Part shown: positions 1-10,600 of the stretch, one piece after another
Layout: the number at the start of each line of letters is the position of its first letter
How positions within the stretch are numbered: position 1 is the first letter of the stretch
Origin: SB11 sp035906255
GTDB lineage: Bacteria; Bacteroidota; Bacteroidia; UBA8524
Direction: 5' to 3'
NCBI GenBank assembly: GCA_035906255.1
Contig: JAMIFM010000018.1
Location: forward strand, 62,001-126,000
DNA: 64,000 bases
Notes under the pieces: generated by a model
What the model was told of the DNA's origin: nothing
Database searches by the model: none
What the model saw: only the letters and a program-made list of their open reading frames with translations
Made by a program: the position numbers and the translations under genes

Positions 1-918
1 AAAAAGATTAATAGTACAGACCCAAGTGCGAAGTGGGACATTGATACCGTGTTGGCTACCTACATTAATCCCAAATTGACTGAGCCGGGCGTAACCCATG
101 AATATTGCAATACCGGTTTTCTTTTATTGGGTAAGATTATTGAGCAAATTGAGGGTAAACCCTATCACGTGGTGCTACGCGAAAAGATATTAGATAAGCA
201 CAAACTAAACCACATTTACTTGCAGGGGTATGATAACTTCACGGAGCAAAGGGCAGAAACATGGCTTAACAGTGGTGAATATTTTGACCAAACGTTTACT
301 TCGTTTCTAACAGCTGCTTGGTCGGCAGGGGGTATAGTTGCTACTGCTGAAGATTTAGCCCTGTGGGCACATAAATTGTATAGCGGAGAGGTGCTTTCTG
401 AGGCTTCGATGGCAAAAATGACCGCCAAACTTAAAATCGGCAATACAACATATCCTATGGGGTTAAGTATGTTCTTTAATTCGTTTTTGGGTAAACAATT
501 TTTGGGGCACGGGGGTACTACCTTACAAAATAGCGAAATGGAATACAGCGTGTCTTCAAAGTATAGTGTGGTGGTGGTATGCAACCAGCAAAGCACCTAT
601 ACAGAAGCTCTTACAATAAAACGCACTATTGAACAAGTTCTTGAAACTTCATTGCCTGCATTATCTACCGAAGAAACAATAAAACCATTATTTAGCGTTT
701 ACCCAAATCCTGCTAACGATTTGATAAACATCAGCATTGACAACCCGGCACAAAACAATACGGTAAACATTTATAACATTAGCGGTCAATTGGTGCAACA
801 GTACAAAACCGAAAACAATAATTTGCAACTGTACAAAAACGATATCGGCACCGGAGTATTTATTGTGGAGGTAGGTAATGAAAACACAATTGCTCGTGAG
901 CGAATAGTGTTGTATTAA
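1..918 (+). CDS. Serine hydrolase (class C beta-lactamase-like) with T9SS sorting domain, 5'-truncated by the window
   Basis: The reading frame is open to base 1, so the true start and the SxxK nucleophile motif lie outside the window. The visible part carries the second penicillin-binding-fold motif as Y-C-N (in EYCNTGFLLLGKI) and a GHGG segment at the position of the third (KTG/HxG) box. This fits the beta-lactamase-related serine hydrolases (Pfam Beta-lactamase). The last 75 or so residues contain FSVYPNPANDLINISI and a beta-rich tail ending in RIVLY, a typical T9SS type A C-terminal sorting domain. I infer that the enzyme is exported to the surface and acts on a peptide, ester or peptidoglycan-like substrate that the sequence does not identify. 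Confidence 0.85.
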   Translation, partial: KKINSTDPSAKWDIDTVLATYINPKLTEPGVTHEYCNTGFLLLGKIIEQIEGKPYHVVLREKILDKHKLNHIYLQGYDNFTEQRAETWLNSGEYFDQTFTSFLTAAWSAGGIVATAEDLALWAHKLYSGEVLSEASMAKMTAKLKIGNTTYPMGLSMFFNSFLGKQFLGHGGTTLQNSEMEYSVSSKYSVVVVCNQQSTYTEALTIKRTIEQVLETSLPALSTEETIKPLFSVYPNPANDLINISIDNPAQNNTVNIYNISGQLVQQYKTENNNLQLYKNDIGTGVFIVEVGNENTIARERIVLY

Positions 919-941
919 TTAACTTGTGCGTTTTAACAATT

Positions 942-2084
942 ATGTTGACTGCCTACGGAAAATATTTAAGCAAAAGGGTAAATAACCAATGGTTGTTTGA
1001 AAACCTGCGGCATTTACCCTTGCTGCTGTTGTTTCAGTTTTTGTTTGCTGCTTTGTGGGTAGTGACGGCGTTGGTAGATGGCGGCTCTACTGTACAGTTT
1101 GATGAGCTTAGCCTGCATGCAGTCCTTTTTCAGGTGGAGCTTTTTATTATACCCGTTTGTGCAATAAATGCTATTTATTTTGTTCAGAAAAAAGCGGCAC
1201 AAAAAAGAATAAAACCGACAAAAACGATAGTACTGAAACTATTGGGTACTGTGGTGGGGGTACTTATCGGTACTGCAATTACAGAAAGTATTTATGCAGC
1301 ATTCGGCATTGTGGATGATGATATTATATCGTTAGGTAAATATAAAATTGACCCCATAACCACAAATTTTATTTCTTATTCATTATTGTCATTATTTATT
1401 TCTATCCCGCTTTTTATAAAACAAGCAAAACGTTACGAGTTGTTACTGGAATTAAAAGAAAAAGAATTGAACCTGCAACAAACTGAGCAGTTGCTTGCTC
1501 AGGCTGAGTTGGAAACCTTACAGGCCAAAATAAACCCTCATTTTTTATACAACGCATTAAACTCTATTGCAGGGTTGATACACGATGAGCCTGATAAGGC
1601 TGAAAAAATGGTGCTTTCACTTTCTGATTTATTCAGGTACAGCCTGAACTCACAAGGTAAAGCATATACTACCGTTGATGAGGAGATAACAATGGTAAAA
1701 ACCTATCTGGATATTGAAAAAACAAGGTTTGAAGACCAATTGCAGTTTTCGATTACCGTTGAAGAAGGTTGCGGCAACTATCTTATACCCCGTTTTTTAA
1801 TACAACCATTGGTAGAAAACGCTGTAAAACACGGTACATCAAAAGTAGCGAGGGGTATGCTGGAAATTTCGGTAACAAACCAACAAAATACCTTGCAGAT
1901 AATAGTAGCGGATAACGGCCCTCAATTTCCTGCACAACTTACTACAGGGTATGGGGTGCGCAACGTGAGCGAAAAACTGGATTTACTGTTTCCTAAAAAT
2001 AATAATGTCAGTTTTTATAACGATCCTAAAAAATACATTTTGATAGAAATTCATCAGCTAAAAACACAGGTTCATGAAGTATAG
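942..2084 (+). CDS. LytS/YehU-type sensor histidine kinase
   Basis: The N-terminal half has four hydrophobic segments. A helical linker (ELLLELKEKELNLQQTEQLL) follows, then the His_kinase domain with the phospho-acceptor motif INPHFLYNALNSI near residue 200 and a GYGVRNV nucleotide-binding box near the C-terminus. This is the membrane kinase layout that pairs with LytTR regulators. A TTG at 924 is in frame, but the ATG at 942 gives a more natural start. The 3' end overlaps the response regulator gene by 11 bases, so the two are co-translated. The signal sensed cannot be read from the sequence. Confidence 0.9.
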   Translation: MLTAYGKYLSKRVNNQWLFENLRHLPLLLLFQFLFAALWVVTALVDGGSTVQFDELSLHAVLFQVELFIIPVCAINAIYFVQKKAAQKRIKPTKTIVLKLLGTVVGVLIGTAITESIYAAFGIVDDDIISLGKYKIDPITTNFISYSLLSLFISIPLFIKQAKRYELLLELKEKELNLQQTEQLLAQAELETLQAKINPHFLYNALNSIAGLIHDEPDKAEKMVLSLSDLFRYSLNSQGKAYTTVDEEITMVKTYLDIEKTRFEDQLQFSITVEEGCGNYLIPRFLIQPLVENAVKHGTSKVARGMLEISVTNQQNTLQIIVADNGPQFPAQLTTGYGVRNVSEKLDLLFPKNNNVSFYNDPKKYILIEIHQLKTQVHEV

Positions 2085-2823
2085 TACATTAATAGTAGAT
2101 GATGAACGGATAGCACGCAATCGTATGGTAAAGTTGTTAGAGCAACACAGCGACCATATTGAGATTATCGGTGAGGCTGAAAACGGAATAGTAGGGCTTG
2201 AAAAAATAAATACGTTACGTCCTCAGCTTGTGTTTTTGGATATAGAAATGCCGGGACTGACAGGGTTTGAGATGTTGCAAAAGGTAACAGCACAGCCTAA
2301 AATAATATTTACCACTGCGTATGACGAATATGCACTGAAAGCATTTGAAGAAAACTCTATTGATTACCTGATAAAACCCATACACCCCGAAAGGCTTGAA
2401 AAGGCCATAAGTAAGTTGCACCAGTTGGATAGTTTTTCGGCATTGCAGCAATTGGCACAGCAGCTAAGCAGCAATACCCAGCAACGGGCATTAAACACAA
2501 TATCCGTATCAATAGGCAATAAAATTGTATTGGTTAAAATAGAAAATATTATTGTGTTTAAAGCCGAAGATAAATATATAACCGTTTTTGATACAGAAGG
2601 GAATAAACACGTCATCACCCAAAGTCTTAATTACCTCGAGGGGCAATTACCGCCCAACTTTATCCGCGTACACCGTACGTACATAATCAACAAAGACAAA
2701 ATAACCGAAATACGTAAAACCTTCAACAGTCGCTATTCGTTCATAATGCAAGGGATTACGGATGAAACCATACAAACGGGAACCAGTTATACTACGGCGA
2801 TTAAGAAAGTTTTTAGCTTGTAA
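2074..2823 (+). CDS. LytTR-family response regulator
   Basis: Residues 1-120 form a receiver domain with the acidic pocket DDE at 9-11, phospho-acceptor Asp56 in FLDIEMPG and the conserved lysine in DYLIKPI. Residues from about 145 form a LytTR DNA-binding domain (ISVSIGNKIVLVKIENIIVF...FIRVHRTYIINKDKI). At 249 residues it has the normal family length. It overlaps the upstream LytS-type kinase gene, so the pair is one two-component system. Its target operators are not identifiable here, although the adjacent secreted hydrolase is a plausible target by proximity alone. Confidence 0.93.
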   Translation: MKYSTLIVDDERIARNRMVKLLEQHSDHIEIIGEAENGIVGLEKINTLRPQLVFLDIEMPGLTGFEMLQKVTAQPKIIFTTAYDEYALKAFEENSIDYLIKPIHPERLEKAISKLHQLDSFSALQQLAQQLSSNTQQRALNTISVSIGNKIVLVKIENIIVFKAEDKYITVFDTEGNKHVITQSLNYLEGQLPPNFIRVHRTYIINKDKITEIRKTFNSRYSFIMQGITDETIQTGTSYTTAIKKVFSL

Positions 2824-2899
2824 CTAAGTCATTTTTTACTATAGCTTTACAATGATGAGAACATCAAAGATTCATCTTATATAGAACAAAAGTAAATAG

Positions 2900-2907
2900 T
2901 ATCTTTG
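2900..2907 (+). promoter_or_regulatory. Candidate Bacteroidota -7 promoter box
   Basis: TATCTTTG matches the TAnnTTTG consensus of the Bacteroidota primary sigma factor and lies 18 bases upstream of the ATG at 2926. I see no convincing -33 TTTG. It supports independent transcription of the ATPase gene and the ATG start over the in-frame TTG at 2905. Confidence 0.45.
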
Positions 2908-2925
2908 ATAAAAATATTTATTGTC

Positions 2926-4536
2926 ATGCTTGATTACACTGATCTAAATTTAGGGTTTGGGGATGCTGAGAATTATAAGAAGAAAGAAAATAAAGACCTA
3001 CTTAATAGGTATTTTATTCAAACTGAAGAATTACATGATGTCCTTAAACCTAGCAAGTATTTCTTGATAGGAGATAAAGGAACAGGTAAAACGGCATATT
3101 CTTTATACTTATCAAATAACGAATTCGCCGATACTATTTCGTATTTAAACTATATAAGGGAAACGGAATACGTTAAATTTATGACTTTAAAAAAAGAAAA
3201 ACATTTAACGCTTTCTGACTACACTAACATATGGAAAGTTCTCATATTGCTCCTCATTGCTGAACAAATAAAAAAAGGAGAAAAGTATGGAACATTATTT
3301 GGTTCTAAACGCTATAAGTTACTCAAAGAGGCTATAGACGCATTTTATAATTCTGCCTTTTCACCAGAATTGATCTATGCATTAAACGTTATTGATAGCA
3401 CAAAAGAAGTGGCAGAAATAATGCATTCCCATTTTAAATTGAGCGGGGAAGAAATTATATCACACTCTTTTACAGAAAATAAATTCCAAATAAACTTACT
3501 TTATATTCAAAACAAGCTTGAGGAAAGCCTGAGTTCAATAAATTTAGAAAAAAACCATATACTTTTTATTGATGGAATAGACATACGTCCGAGAAATATA
3601 GAATTTGAAGATTATTTGGAATGTGTTAAAGGTTTGGCTAATGCAGTTTGGATTTTAAATAATGATTATTTTTCTAAGATAAAAGGCTCAAAGGGTAGAA
3701 TTAAAGTAGTTATTTTAGTAAGGCCTGATATTTTTGCACAACTGGGCTTGCAAAATTTAAACAATAAAATTAGAGATAATGGGGTCTTATTAGATTGGAA
3801 GACAACATATCCGTCATATAAAAATTCAGCATTGTTTAAAATAGCAGACAGGATTTTACAATCTCAACAAACTGTTAGATATGATTTGGGATACTGTTGG
3901 AATTATTATTTCCCTTTTAGACCTACTGTTTATAGAAAGAAGGAAGACTCGTTCATTTCATTTTTACGATTCTCAATGTTTAGACCAAGGGATATTGTTA
4001 CAATGATGTCTATTCTCAAAGAAAACATTAAAGCAGAAGATAACAGGAAACTTCGTGTCATAGATGAGTTAGACTTCGATAATTCAATTTTTCGTTCCAA
4101 ATATTCAGACTACTTGCTAGGAGAAATCAAAGATTATATATCGTTTTACCATTCGGACAAGGATTACGAGTTATTTTTAAAATTTTTTGAATTTTTAAAT
4201 GGAATGACTCAGTTTAGCTATGAATCTTATATGACATGTTATGATCTTTTTGCTGACTATATTGAAAAGAATGATATAAGTGTCCCAGTGTTTTTCGAAA
4301 GCAGTGACAAATTTTTACAATTTTTATTTGACTTAAATATTATCTGCTATATTGAAAAAACAGAAGATTATGAGCCCCACATACATTGGTCATATAGAGA
4401 TAGAACATATTCAAATATTAATCCTAAAGTAAAAGAAGGGGTTGATTATTCTATTCACTATGGACTACAGAAAGCTTTTAATACAGGTAAGAAATTTAGA
4501 AATCGTTCAATAAAGGTCAATCGAAAAATTAATTAA
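2926..4536 (+). CDS. Solitary P-loop ATPase, possibly of the Sll1717-like family
   Basis: The 536-residue protein has a Walker A motif GDKGTGKTA at about residues 49-57 and a Walker B-like HILFIDGID at about 211-219. The remaining 300 residues are rich in aromatic and charged residues and match no domain I recognise. The early segment YTDLNLGFGDAENY is typical of NTPases annotated as P-loop ATPase, Sll1717 family, but this assignment is from memory of that pattern. The gene is clearly more AT-rich than dxs or the LytTR gene on either side and stands alone with its own promoter box, which suggests horizontal acquisition. Large STAND/KAP-like ATPases of this kind are often defence or signalling proteins, but no partner effector is encoded beside it. 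Confidence 0.7.
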   Translation: MLDYTDLNLGFGDAENYKKKENKDLLNRYFIQTEELHDVLKPSKYFLIGDKGTGKTAYSLYLSNNEFADTISYLNYIRETEYVKFMTLKKEKHLTLSDYTNIWKVLILLLIAEQIKKGEKYGTLFGSKRYKLLKEAIDAFYNSAFSPELIYALNVIDSTKEVAEIMHSHFKLSGEEIISHSFTENKFQINLLYIQNKLEESLSSINLEKNHILFIDGIDIRPRNIEFEDYLECVKGLANAVWILNNDYFSKIKGSKGRIKVVILVRPDIFAQLGLQNLNNKIRDNGVLLDWKTTYPSYKNSALFKIADRILQSQQTVRYDLGYCWNYYFPFRPTVYRKKEDSFISFLRFSMFRPRDIVTMMSILKENIKAEDNRKLRVIDELDFDNSIFRSKYSDYLLGEIKDYISFYHSDKDYELFLKFFEFLNGMTQFSYESYMTCYDLFADYIEKNDISVPVFFESSDKFLQFLFDLNIICYIEKTEDYEPHIHWSYRDRTYSNINPKVKEGVDYSIHYGLQKAFNTGKKFRNRSIKVNRKIN

Positions 4537-4571
4537 TTGTAGCTGCCCGACATAATTAGTGGAGCATTATC

Positions 4572-4579
4572 TATTTTTG
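4572..4579 (+). promoter_or_regulatory. Candidate -7 promoter box for dxs
   Basis: TATTTTTG fits TAnnTTTG and ends 15 bases before the ATG at 4595. It lies inside the longer frame that begins at 4559, which argues that translation starts at 4595. Confidence 0.45.
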
Positions 4580-4594
4580 CATTTCCCAAACGAT

Positions 4595-6343
4595 ATGCCC
4601 ATAATCCCCGGTCCTTTATTGCAGCCCATACAATCGCCAAAAGATTTGAAAAAACTTTCGGTAGATGAGTTGCCTGCTCTTGCTTCCGAATTACGCCAAT
4701 ACCTGATTGATGCAATTTCGGTATATGGAGGACATTTCGCGGCCAATTTGGGAGTGGTAGAATTGACGGTAGCGTTGCATTATGTGTTAGATACACCTTA
4801 TGATAAATTAGTGTGGGACGTAGGCCATCAGGCGTATGCCCATAAAATACTTACAGGCAGAAGGGATAACTTTCATACTAACCGTTTATTGGGAGGTGTA
4901 AGCGGCTTTCCCAAAATGGCAGAAAGTGAGTACGATACCTTTGGCACAGGGCATAGCAGTACCTCAATATCAGCAATAGTAGGTATGGCCGCAGCCGGTA
5001 CACTGCTGGCTGAAAACCGAAATTATGTGGCAGTAATAGGTGATGGCGCACTAACAGGTGGTTTGGCTTTTGAAGGGCTAAACCATGCAGGGGCACTACA
5101 GTCAGATGTATTAATCATACTAAACGATAATTCTATCAGTATTGATGCCAACACTGTTGCCATACGTGAGTATAAAAGCTATTTTGAATCGCTAAAAATT
5201 AACTATTACGGCCCTGTTGACGGACACGATACCCAACAATTGGTTCAAACCTTAACTGAGCTAAAAGAGATAAAAGGCCCTAAGTTGTTACATTGCCTTA
5301 CCACAAAAGGTAAGGGTTTTGAACCTGCCGAAAAAGAGCAGACCAAATGGCACGCGCCCGGGGTGTTTGATAAAATTTCGGGACAGATTGAAAAAAAAAT
5401 ACACAGCCAGCCCAAACCGCCTAAATATCAGGATGTATTTGGGCACACCTTACTTGAATTAGCCCACTTAAACCCGAAAATTGTAGGGATTACCCCTGCA
5501 ATGCCCAGTGGCTCAAGCATGAATATTTTAATGGAGGCCATGCCCGATAGGGCTTTTGATGTGGGCATTGCCGAGCAACACGCCGTAACCTATAGTGCAG
5601 GGCTGGCTACACAAGGTTTAGTGCCGTTTTGCAATATATACTCAACGTTTATGCAACGGGCATACGACCAAGTGATACACGATGTGTGTGTACAAAACCT
5701 GCCTGTGATATTTTGTTTGGATAGGGCAGGGCTTGCCGGAGCCGACGGGCCTACCCACCACGGGGCATTTGATTTGGCCTTTATGCGCTGTCTGCCCAAT
5801 ATGATTGTGGCAGCCCCTATGAACGAAGAAGAATTGCGCAACCTGATGTTTACTGCGCAACAATATGGGAAACATCCGTTCACCATCCGTTATCCGCGTG
5901 GCAATGGGGTGATAACTGATTGGCAAACACCTTTTTCTTCGATAGAAATTGGAAAAGGCAGGATTTTGCAAGAAGGTAACGATGTTGCCGTATTGTCAGT
6001 AGGTACAGCAGGCAATATGGCGCAAACTGCTATTGCACGGTTGGCAGGTAAAATATCGGTAGCACACTACGATATGCGTTTTGTGAAACCTATTGACGAG
6101 GCATTGCTCCATCAAATAGCTAAAAAATTCAGCAAAATAGTAACCGTTGAAGACGGTTGCCTTGCTGGAGGCTTTGGCAGTGCCGTTCTTGAGTTTTTTG
6201 CCGACAACAACTATACCCCGAAAGTGAAACGTTTGGGCATACCCGATAATTTTATTGAGCAAGGCGAGCAGGAAGAATTGTACAAAATTTGCGGGTATGA
6301 TGAAGACAGTATTGAAAAGGCAATACTTGAAATTGTGAAATGA
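4595..6343 (+). CDS. dxs: 1-deoxy-D-xylulose-5-phosphate synthase, short form
   Basis: This thiamine-diphosphate enzyme makes DXP from pyruvate and glyceraldehyde 3-phosphate, the first step of the MEP isoprenoid pathway. Recognisable parts are DVGHQAYAHKILTGR, the ThDP-binding signature GDGALTGG (about residue 149) to NDN (about 177), GPVDGHD (about 206), and the transketolase C-terminal half with GIAEQHAVTYSAGLA and HHGAFDL. It is 582 residues long, against about 620 in the E. coli enzyme. The difference is an internal deletion of about 45 residues between NDN and GPVDGHD, a span of 29 residues here. All visible catalytic motifs are kept. Its stop overlaps the start of the SprT-like gene by 4 bases. 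Confidence 0.95.
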   Translation: MPIIPGPLLQPIQSPKDLKKLSVDELPALASELRQYLIDAISVYGGHFAANLGVVELTVALHYVLDTPYDKLVWDVGHQAYAHKILTGRRDNFHTNRLLGGVSGFPKMAESEYDTFGTGHSSTSISAIVGMAAAGTLLAENRNYVAVIGDGALTGGLAFEGLNHAGALQSDVLIILNDNSISIDANTVAIREYKSYFESLKINYYGPVDGHDTQQLVQTLTELKEIKGPKLLHCLTTKGKGFEPAEKEQTKWHAPGVFDKISGQIEKKIHSQPKPPKYQDVFGHTLLELAHLNPKIVGITPAMPSGSSMNILMEAMPDRAFDVGIAEQHAVTYSAGLATQGLVPFCNIYSTFMQRAYDQVIHDVCVQNLPVIFCLDRAGLAGADGPTHHGAFDLAFMRCLPNMIVAAPMNEEELRNLMFTAQQYGKHPFTIRYPRGNGVITDWQTPFSSIEIGKGRILQEGNDVAVLSVGTAGNMAQTAIARLAGKISVAHYDMRFVKPIDEALLHQIAKKFSKIVTVEDGCLAGGFGSAVLEFFADNNYTPKVKRLGIPDNFIEQGEQEELYKICGYDEDSIEKAILEIVK

Positions 6344-6957
6344 CCCGCGAACAGCTTGAAAAAGGACTTGCAAAGTATATCCCATTACCTGCGGTGCCAT
6401 TACTGGCGCAGTGGGTGATGGAGTTTGGCGCGCATTTACGCATTACAAAGGCTCGAAACTCAAAATTGGGAGATTATCGCCATCCCTATGCTGGTGAAGG
6501 GCACCGTATTACTGTCAACCACAATTTAAACCCGTATTCGTTTTTAATAACATTGGTGCATGAAATGGCGCATCTCACCACGTGGAATAAATACCGTAAC
6601 AAAGTAAGTCCGCACGGGGCTGAGTGGAAAAACGAGTATAAAATATTGATGCGTGAAGTAGTGAAACTAAAGGTTTTTCCGTTGGATGTGTACAATGCTT
6701 TGGTAGCCTATATGCAAAACCCCGCCGCATCAAGTTGCAGCGATGAGGATTTGTTGCGCACCCTGCGTAAATACGACATCAACAAAGAATTTGAGCATTT
6801 GGAAGAATTACCCGACAATTCACTATTTGCGTTAGACAATGGCATGGTGATGCGCAAAGGCCCTAAATCGCGCAAACGGTATAAATGCTACGAGGTGAAC
6901 CTTCGGCGTTATTACATGGTGAGCCCCTTGGCTGAGGTAAAACGTTTGGAAGAATAG
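6340..6957 (+). CDS. SprT-like zinc metalloprotease-fold protein
   Basis: The 205-residue protein carries an HExxH zinc site at residues 74-78 (HEMAH) and a third potential ligand at His92 in SPHGAEWK, the pattern of the SprT/Spartan-like family. A basic tail (RKGPKSRKRYKC) follows. The ATGA overlap with dxs shows translational coupling. Family members in other organisms act in DNA-protein crosslink proteolysis. Whether this one has that role is not shown by the sequence. It is the last chromosomal gene before the integrated element. Confidence 0.85.
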   Translation: MTREQLEKGLAKYIPLPAVPLLAQWVMEFGAHLRITKARNSKLGDYRHPYAGEGHRITVNHNLNPYSFLITLVHEMAHLTTWNKYRNKVSPHGAEWKNEYKILMREVVKLKVFPLDVYNALVAYMQNPAASSCSDEDLLRTLRKYDINKEFEHLEELPDNSLFALDNGMVMRKGPKSRKRYKCYEVNLRRYYMVSPLAEVKRLEE

Positions 6958-7170
6958 CAGGCACACAGTCTGTAATGCTTAAAAGGTTTTGGCATCGCTT
7001 TCATTCACAATAAATACTAATTAGTTCCCGAAACAAGTTCGGTGCGATAGATGTTTTTCCTCCTCCTGAATCCTCCTCCCGAGGGGAGAGGTTTATATTT
7101 TCCTTTATTGAATGTAATCAATTCATAATAAACCTAATACAAATGAATTTGAATGACTAATGTTTTTATG

Positions 7171-7190
7171 GGTACAACATAGGTACAGCA
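7171..7190 (+). repeat. attL core, 20-bp direct repeat
   Basis: GGTACAACATAGGTACAGCA occurs here and again, exactly, at 43557-43576. The flanking bases differ on both sides, so the shared core is 20 bp. It contains GGTACA twice with an 11-bp period. The stop codon of the first element gene lies just 3 bases inside it. Confidence 0.85.
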
Positions 7191-7192
7191 CC

Positions 7193-7567
7193 TTAGTTGT
7201 TCAGATAGGCGGGTTTTAACTCCAAAGAAATAGCCACTGTCAAGGCCATTTGTTCCTTTGGGTCGGGTTCTACCATGTAACGAAGGTAACATCTTGAGTT
7301 TAATACTTCGGATAATTTCTTAGGGCTTTTCAGTTGAGTTAAGACAAAGGCAGCCCGCTTGGTTAGGATTTCATTTCGGAGGTCATTCGTGAAATTGATA
7401 TAAAGAGGAGTTTCGTTGAGACTTTCGTCCACAAGACAAAGTAGATATACCCCGCCTGTTTGGGGTAGTTTATCTGTATCAAAGGTGCTGTATTGATAGG
7501 CAGGTCGGCTTAAAAACAATTTAGCCAATCGTTGTACCTCGTTCCATCGGTTGGTGGGTTGTATCAT
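7193..7567 (-). CDS. GIY-YIG nuclease-like protein (degenerate)
   Basis: The 124-residue protein shows the GIY-YIG order of motifs in altered form: GVY at residues 39-41, LYIN at 55-58 (family usual YIG), an arginine at 64 in NDLRNEI, and a C-terminal E116-LKPAYLNN that resembles the family's E...KP.YN ending. The YIG glycine is Asn here, so activity is uncertain. It is the last gene of the left cargo operon and ends 3 bases from attL. A nuclease-like protein at an element edge could help integration or exclude related elements, but that is inference. Confidence 0.5.
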   Translation of the reverse strand: MIQPTNRWNEVQRLAKLFLSRPAYQYSTFDTDKLPQTGGVYLLCLVDESLNETPLYINFTNDLRNEILTKRAAFVLTQLKSPKKLSEVLNSRCYLRYMVEPDPKEQMALTVAISLELKPAYLNN

Positions 7568-7690
7568 GTTGAAACAATTTTGACGGTTAAAAATAGCCGC
7601 ACCTTACAGAGTGCGAGGTGCGGCTGTGTGTACAATATTACATCCCTAAGTCAGGTTGTTAAAGGGCTTTTATCTCAGCCGAAGTATGGC

Positions 7691-10600
7691 TTATTCCGAT
7701 TGCTTAATAAAATGTTTTGAATAAGGTACTCCATTTGCAAATACTATGGCAGAATATACATCCGTATTCAGCGAGCTTACAGGTAGTGTAATTAAGTATT
7801 GACCTTGAGAATGAACCCCTTGGTTTAACATGCCTGTCATGTTTACCCCAAACTTATTATAGACTGCCACCGTTATTTGGGCTTCAGGTATTACTTGATT
7901 GATTTCTAAAGTAATGTGTGTTGTAGCGGGGTTAGGTTGTATCACAAATGAAATATCGTTGAACTCCGCACTATCTTCATTATAAGTACTATCATATCCA
8001 AAGCCTAAATCAGAGGGCACTTCAATAGAAAATGAGGTCAAACACAACTTCACATTTTCGTGGTATTGGTACTTTGTAATGATGCCGTCGTGAAGTAATT
8101 TCTCTTGTTCTGTTACACATTGTGTAACCTCCAGCAAATTAATGTCTTCTGTGATGGCAAAAGTCTCCATGCCCGAAAACACCGAAAGAGCATCCGAATA
8201 GTGCTTGAAAACTGAATAGATGTTGCCTTTGTCATAATGGGTATGGAGTTTCTTAAAATAATAGTTCGATTCAGGCTGTGTTTCATTAGCAGCCAAAATA
8301 GCATCACAAAGGACAATTGCTTGTGTAAGGTGTATATTTTCAGTTTCAATGTTATTGAGGAACGCCCCTGCATATTTAGCCTCACACAACAAGGAAACGT
8401 ATTGATTATACGCATGTGCCCATGTATGCTTATCATCTTCCAATTGTACGTTAATAGTAGAAACCAATAAATCATTAAGGTTTTCCAACGCTAAAAGGTT
8501 AATCACCAATCCGCTGTTACTTCGCACACCGTTATAAGTCGCTTTTACAGCATCGCTGGCGGCAATGTGGAACAAATGGCCTGTAAAAACTCCGTCTTGA
8601 ACGGTAGTTGGCGTTGTTGGATAAATGAATTTAAGTTCATCCCCTCCGCCGGGGTTCACTTGTGATGTTGAGTGAAATGAGCCGTTAATATGAAAAAAAC
8701 TTATGGCAGCAGGACTAAAGCTGTTCGGGTTTCCGAGAGCATCGTTCCAATGCGATACAGGGCATGTGGTAGTTGACGCTTTTGCATGCCCGTATATTTC
8801 CATTTGAGGGGTGCTGAAATTCAAATCAAAATGTTTGTACGAGGTATTTTTATTATAATCAAGTACATTCTGAAAGGTGTTGCCCACAGGAGCAAGACTC
8901 CACGAGTTGTTTACAAAATTAATATCCGCATTGGGGGTATATAAATAAGGGTTTGTTGGCCCTGATACAGGTCGAGAGACATTACTATATACGCTGTAAA
9001 AGAATAACGGGGATGAGTTATAATTGTTGATGAAGCTATTGTATCCATCATCAAACCTATACCGAGAGTCGTTTAAGAATAACAGCCCCCTTTGCGGGTA
9101 AGTTGCCCCTGTGATAAACATATTGTGCCCCGTAAGCGCAATATTACCATTGAACATTTTTGCTTGAAAAGGCATGTGCGTACTTGCATACGCAACGCTG
9201 TTCCCCTGAAATATGCCATTGGTTGAATTTCCTGTAAATTGATTACAGACTAATGATACATCGCTGCTATTGTTTGCAAGAATGGTGGTGTGGTTGTTCT
9301 TAAATACATTGCCCATAAACCCGACAAAGGGCATTAAAGCACCATTGATTACGATGTTTGCTTGGTTATTGGTAAATAAGTTATGCTCAATGGAGGTGAA
9401 CCTTCTTGCAGATAAGTCTGTCCATGTTCTGTCATTGTTGTTAAACGTACTTCCTACAAAGTTGCCTCCGCCGCCCCAAGTCTCAATAGCCTTTTTACAG
9501 TTGTTGAAAGAACAGATGGTAATTGTTATCCTATTGCCCGGTATATAGGCTGCTACTGCTGTTTTGGCATTGTTAAACGCACAATTCCAAATTCTCACAC
9601 TATCCTGACCAATAAGTGAAAGTGCATTGTGAACGTAGTCGGCGGCGAGGGTTGGTATTTTGGTGAAAACGCTCCTTTGAATAGTTACAGGACAAGAAAG
9701 CACAAACCCTGCATCAATACCACACTCAACGGTCGCTTCTGTGATTTTAACATGTACATTATCGTGAACCTGCACTTTGGTGTGGCTTGCAATTTCAACC
9801 ATCTTGCCCCCACCTGCACGGTTAAACTCAACAACACCTCCACCCCCTTCGTTTAGAATGGTGTATGTGCCTTCGGGAGTTAAAAAGGTGTTTAAGTCGG
9901 GGCGGTGGTTATTAAAAAGAACAAACCCGCTACCTGTCGGTTTAAATACCCCATTTGTAGCTAAAGAAATCACCCCTTGTATTTCAAGTATTGCATTCGC
10001 CCCGTCTAAAAAAATGTTTGCATTAGGGTCAATAAGTAAGACACCCCCGGGTTCAATAATTAGTCTGCTGTTGTTCTTAATACGGAGTTCTCCATCCGTA
10101 TGCACAATCAAGGTTGTTCCACTCCTCACCCTAAACTCTGATACCTCAGAAGGCAGGTCTCCGCCCACAATCAATTTACCACCGTTAAGCAGGGCTAATT
10201 GTTTTCCGTTGCATAGCACGGTATTGTCTTTGGTGTGTAATACTCCAGTGTTTTCAATTTTGTAATTGTATAGGGATAAATACGAAAATGCAGAAATACC
10301 CTTTTCTACATAATCGGTGTGGTATCGTTCCGCTACTACTGTGCCCGAAGAAAGGGTGTTAAACGACCCGCTAACATTTGAGGATAGCTTAATGGTAGGG
10401 TTTCTCCATTTCCAAGTACCCGTTAATGTGGTATCGGTAGGTTTTACCCAAGGCACATCTTCAATCGGCGCACCGCAATCGCAGCCTGCCTCCTGATACT
10501 CTAACAATGCCTCTATGGGATACTTCATTTTAAATAAGTTATAAGCCAACATAAAATCATACGCACCATAAAACCCTTCAAGCTCTTTATCATGGGGGCG

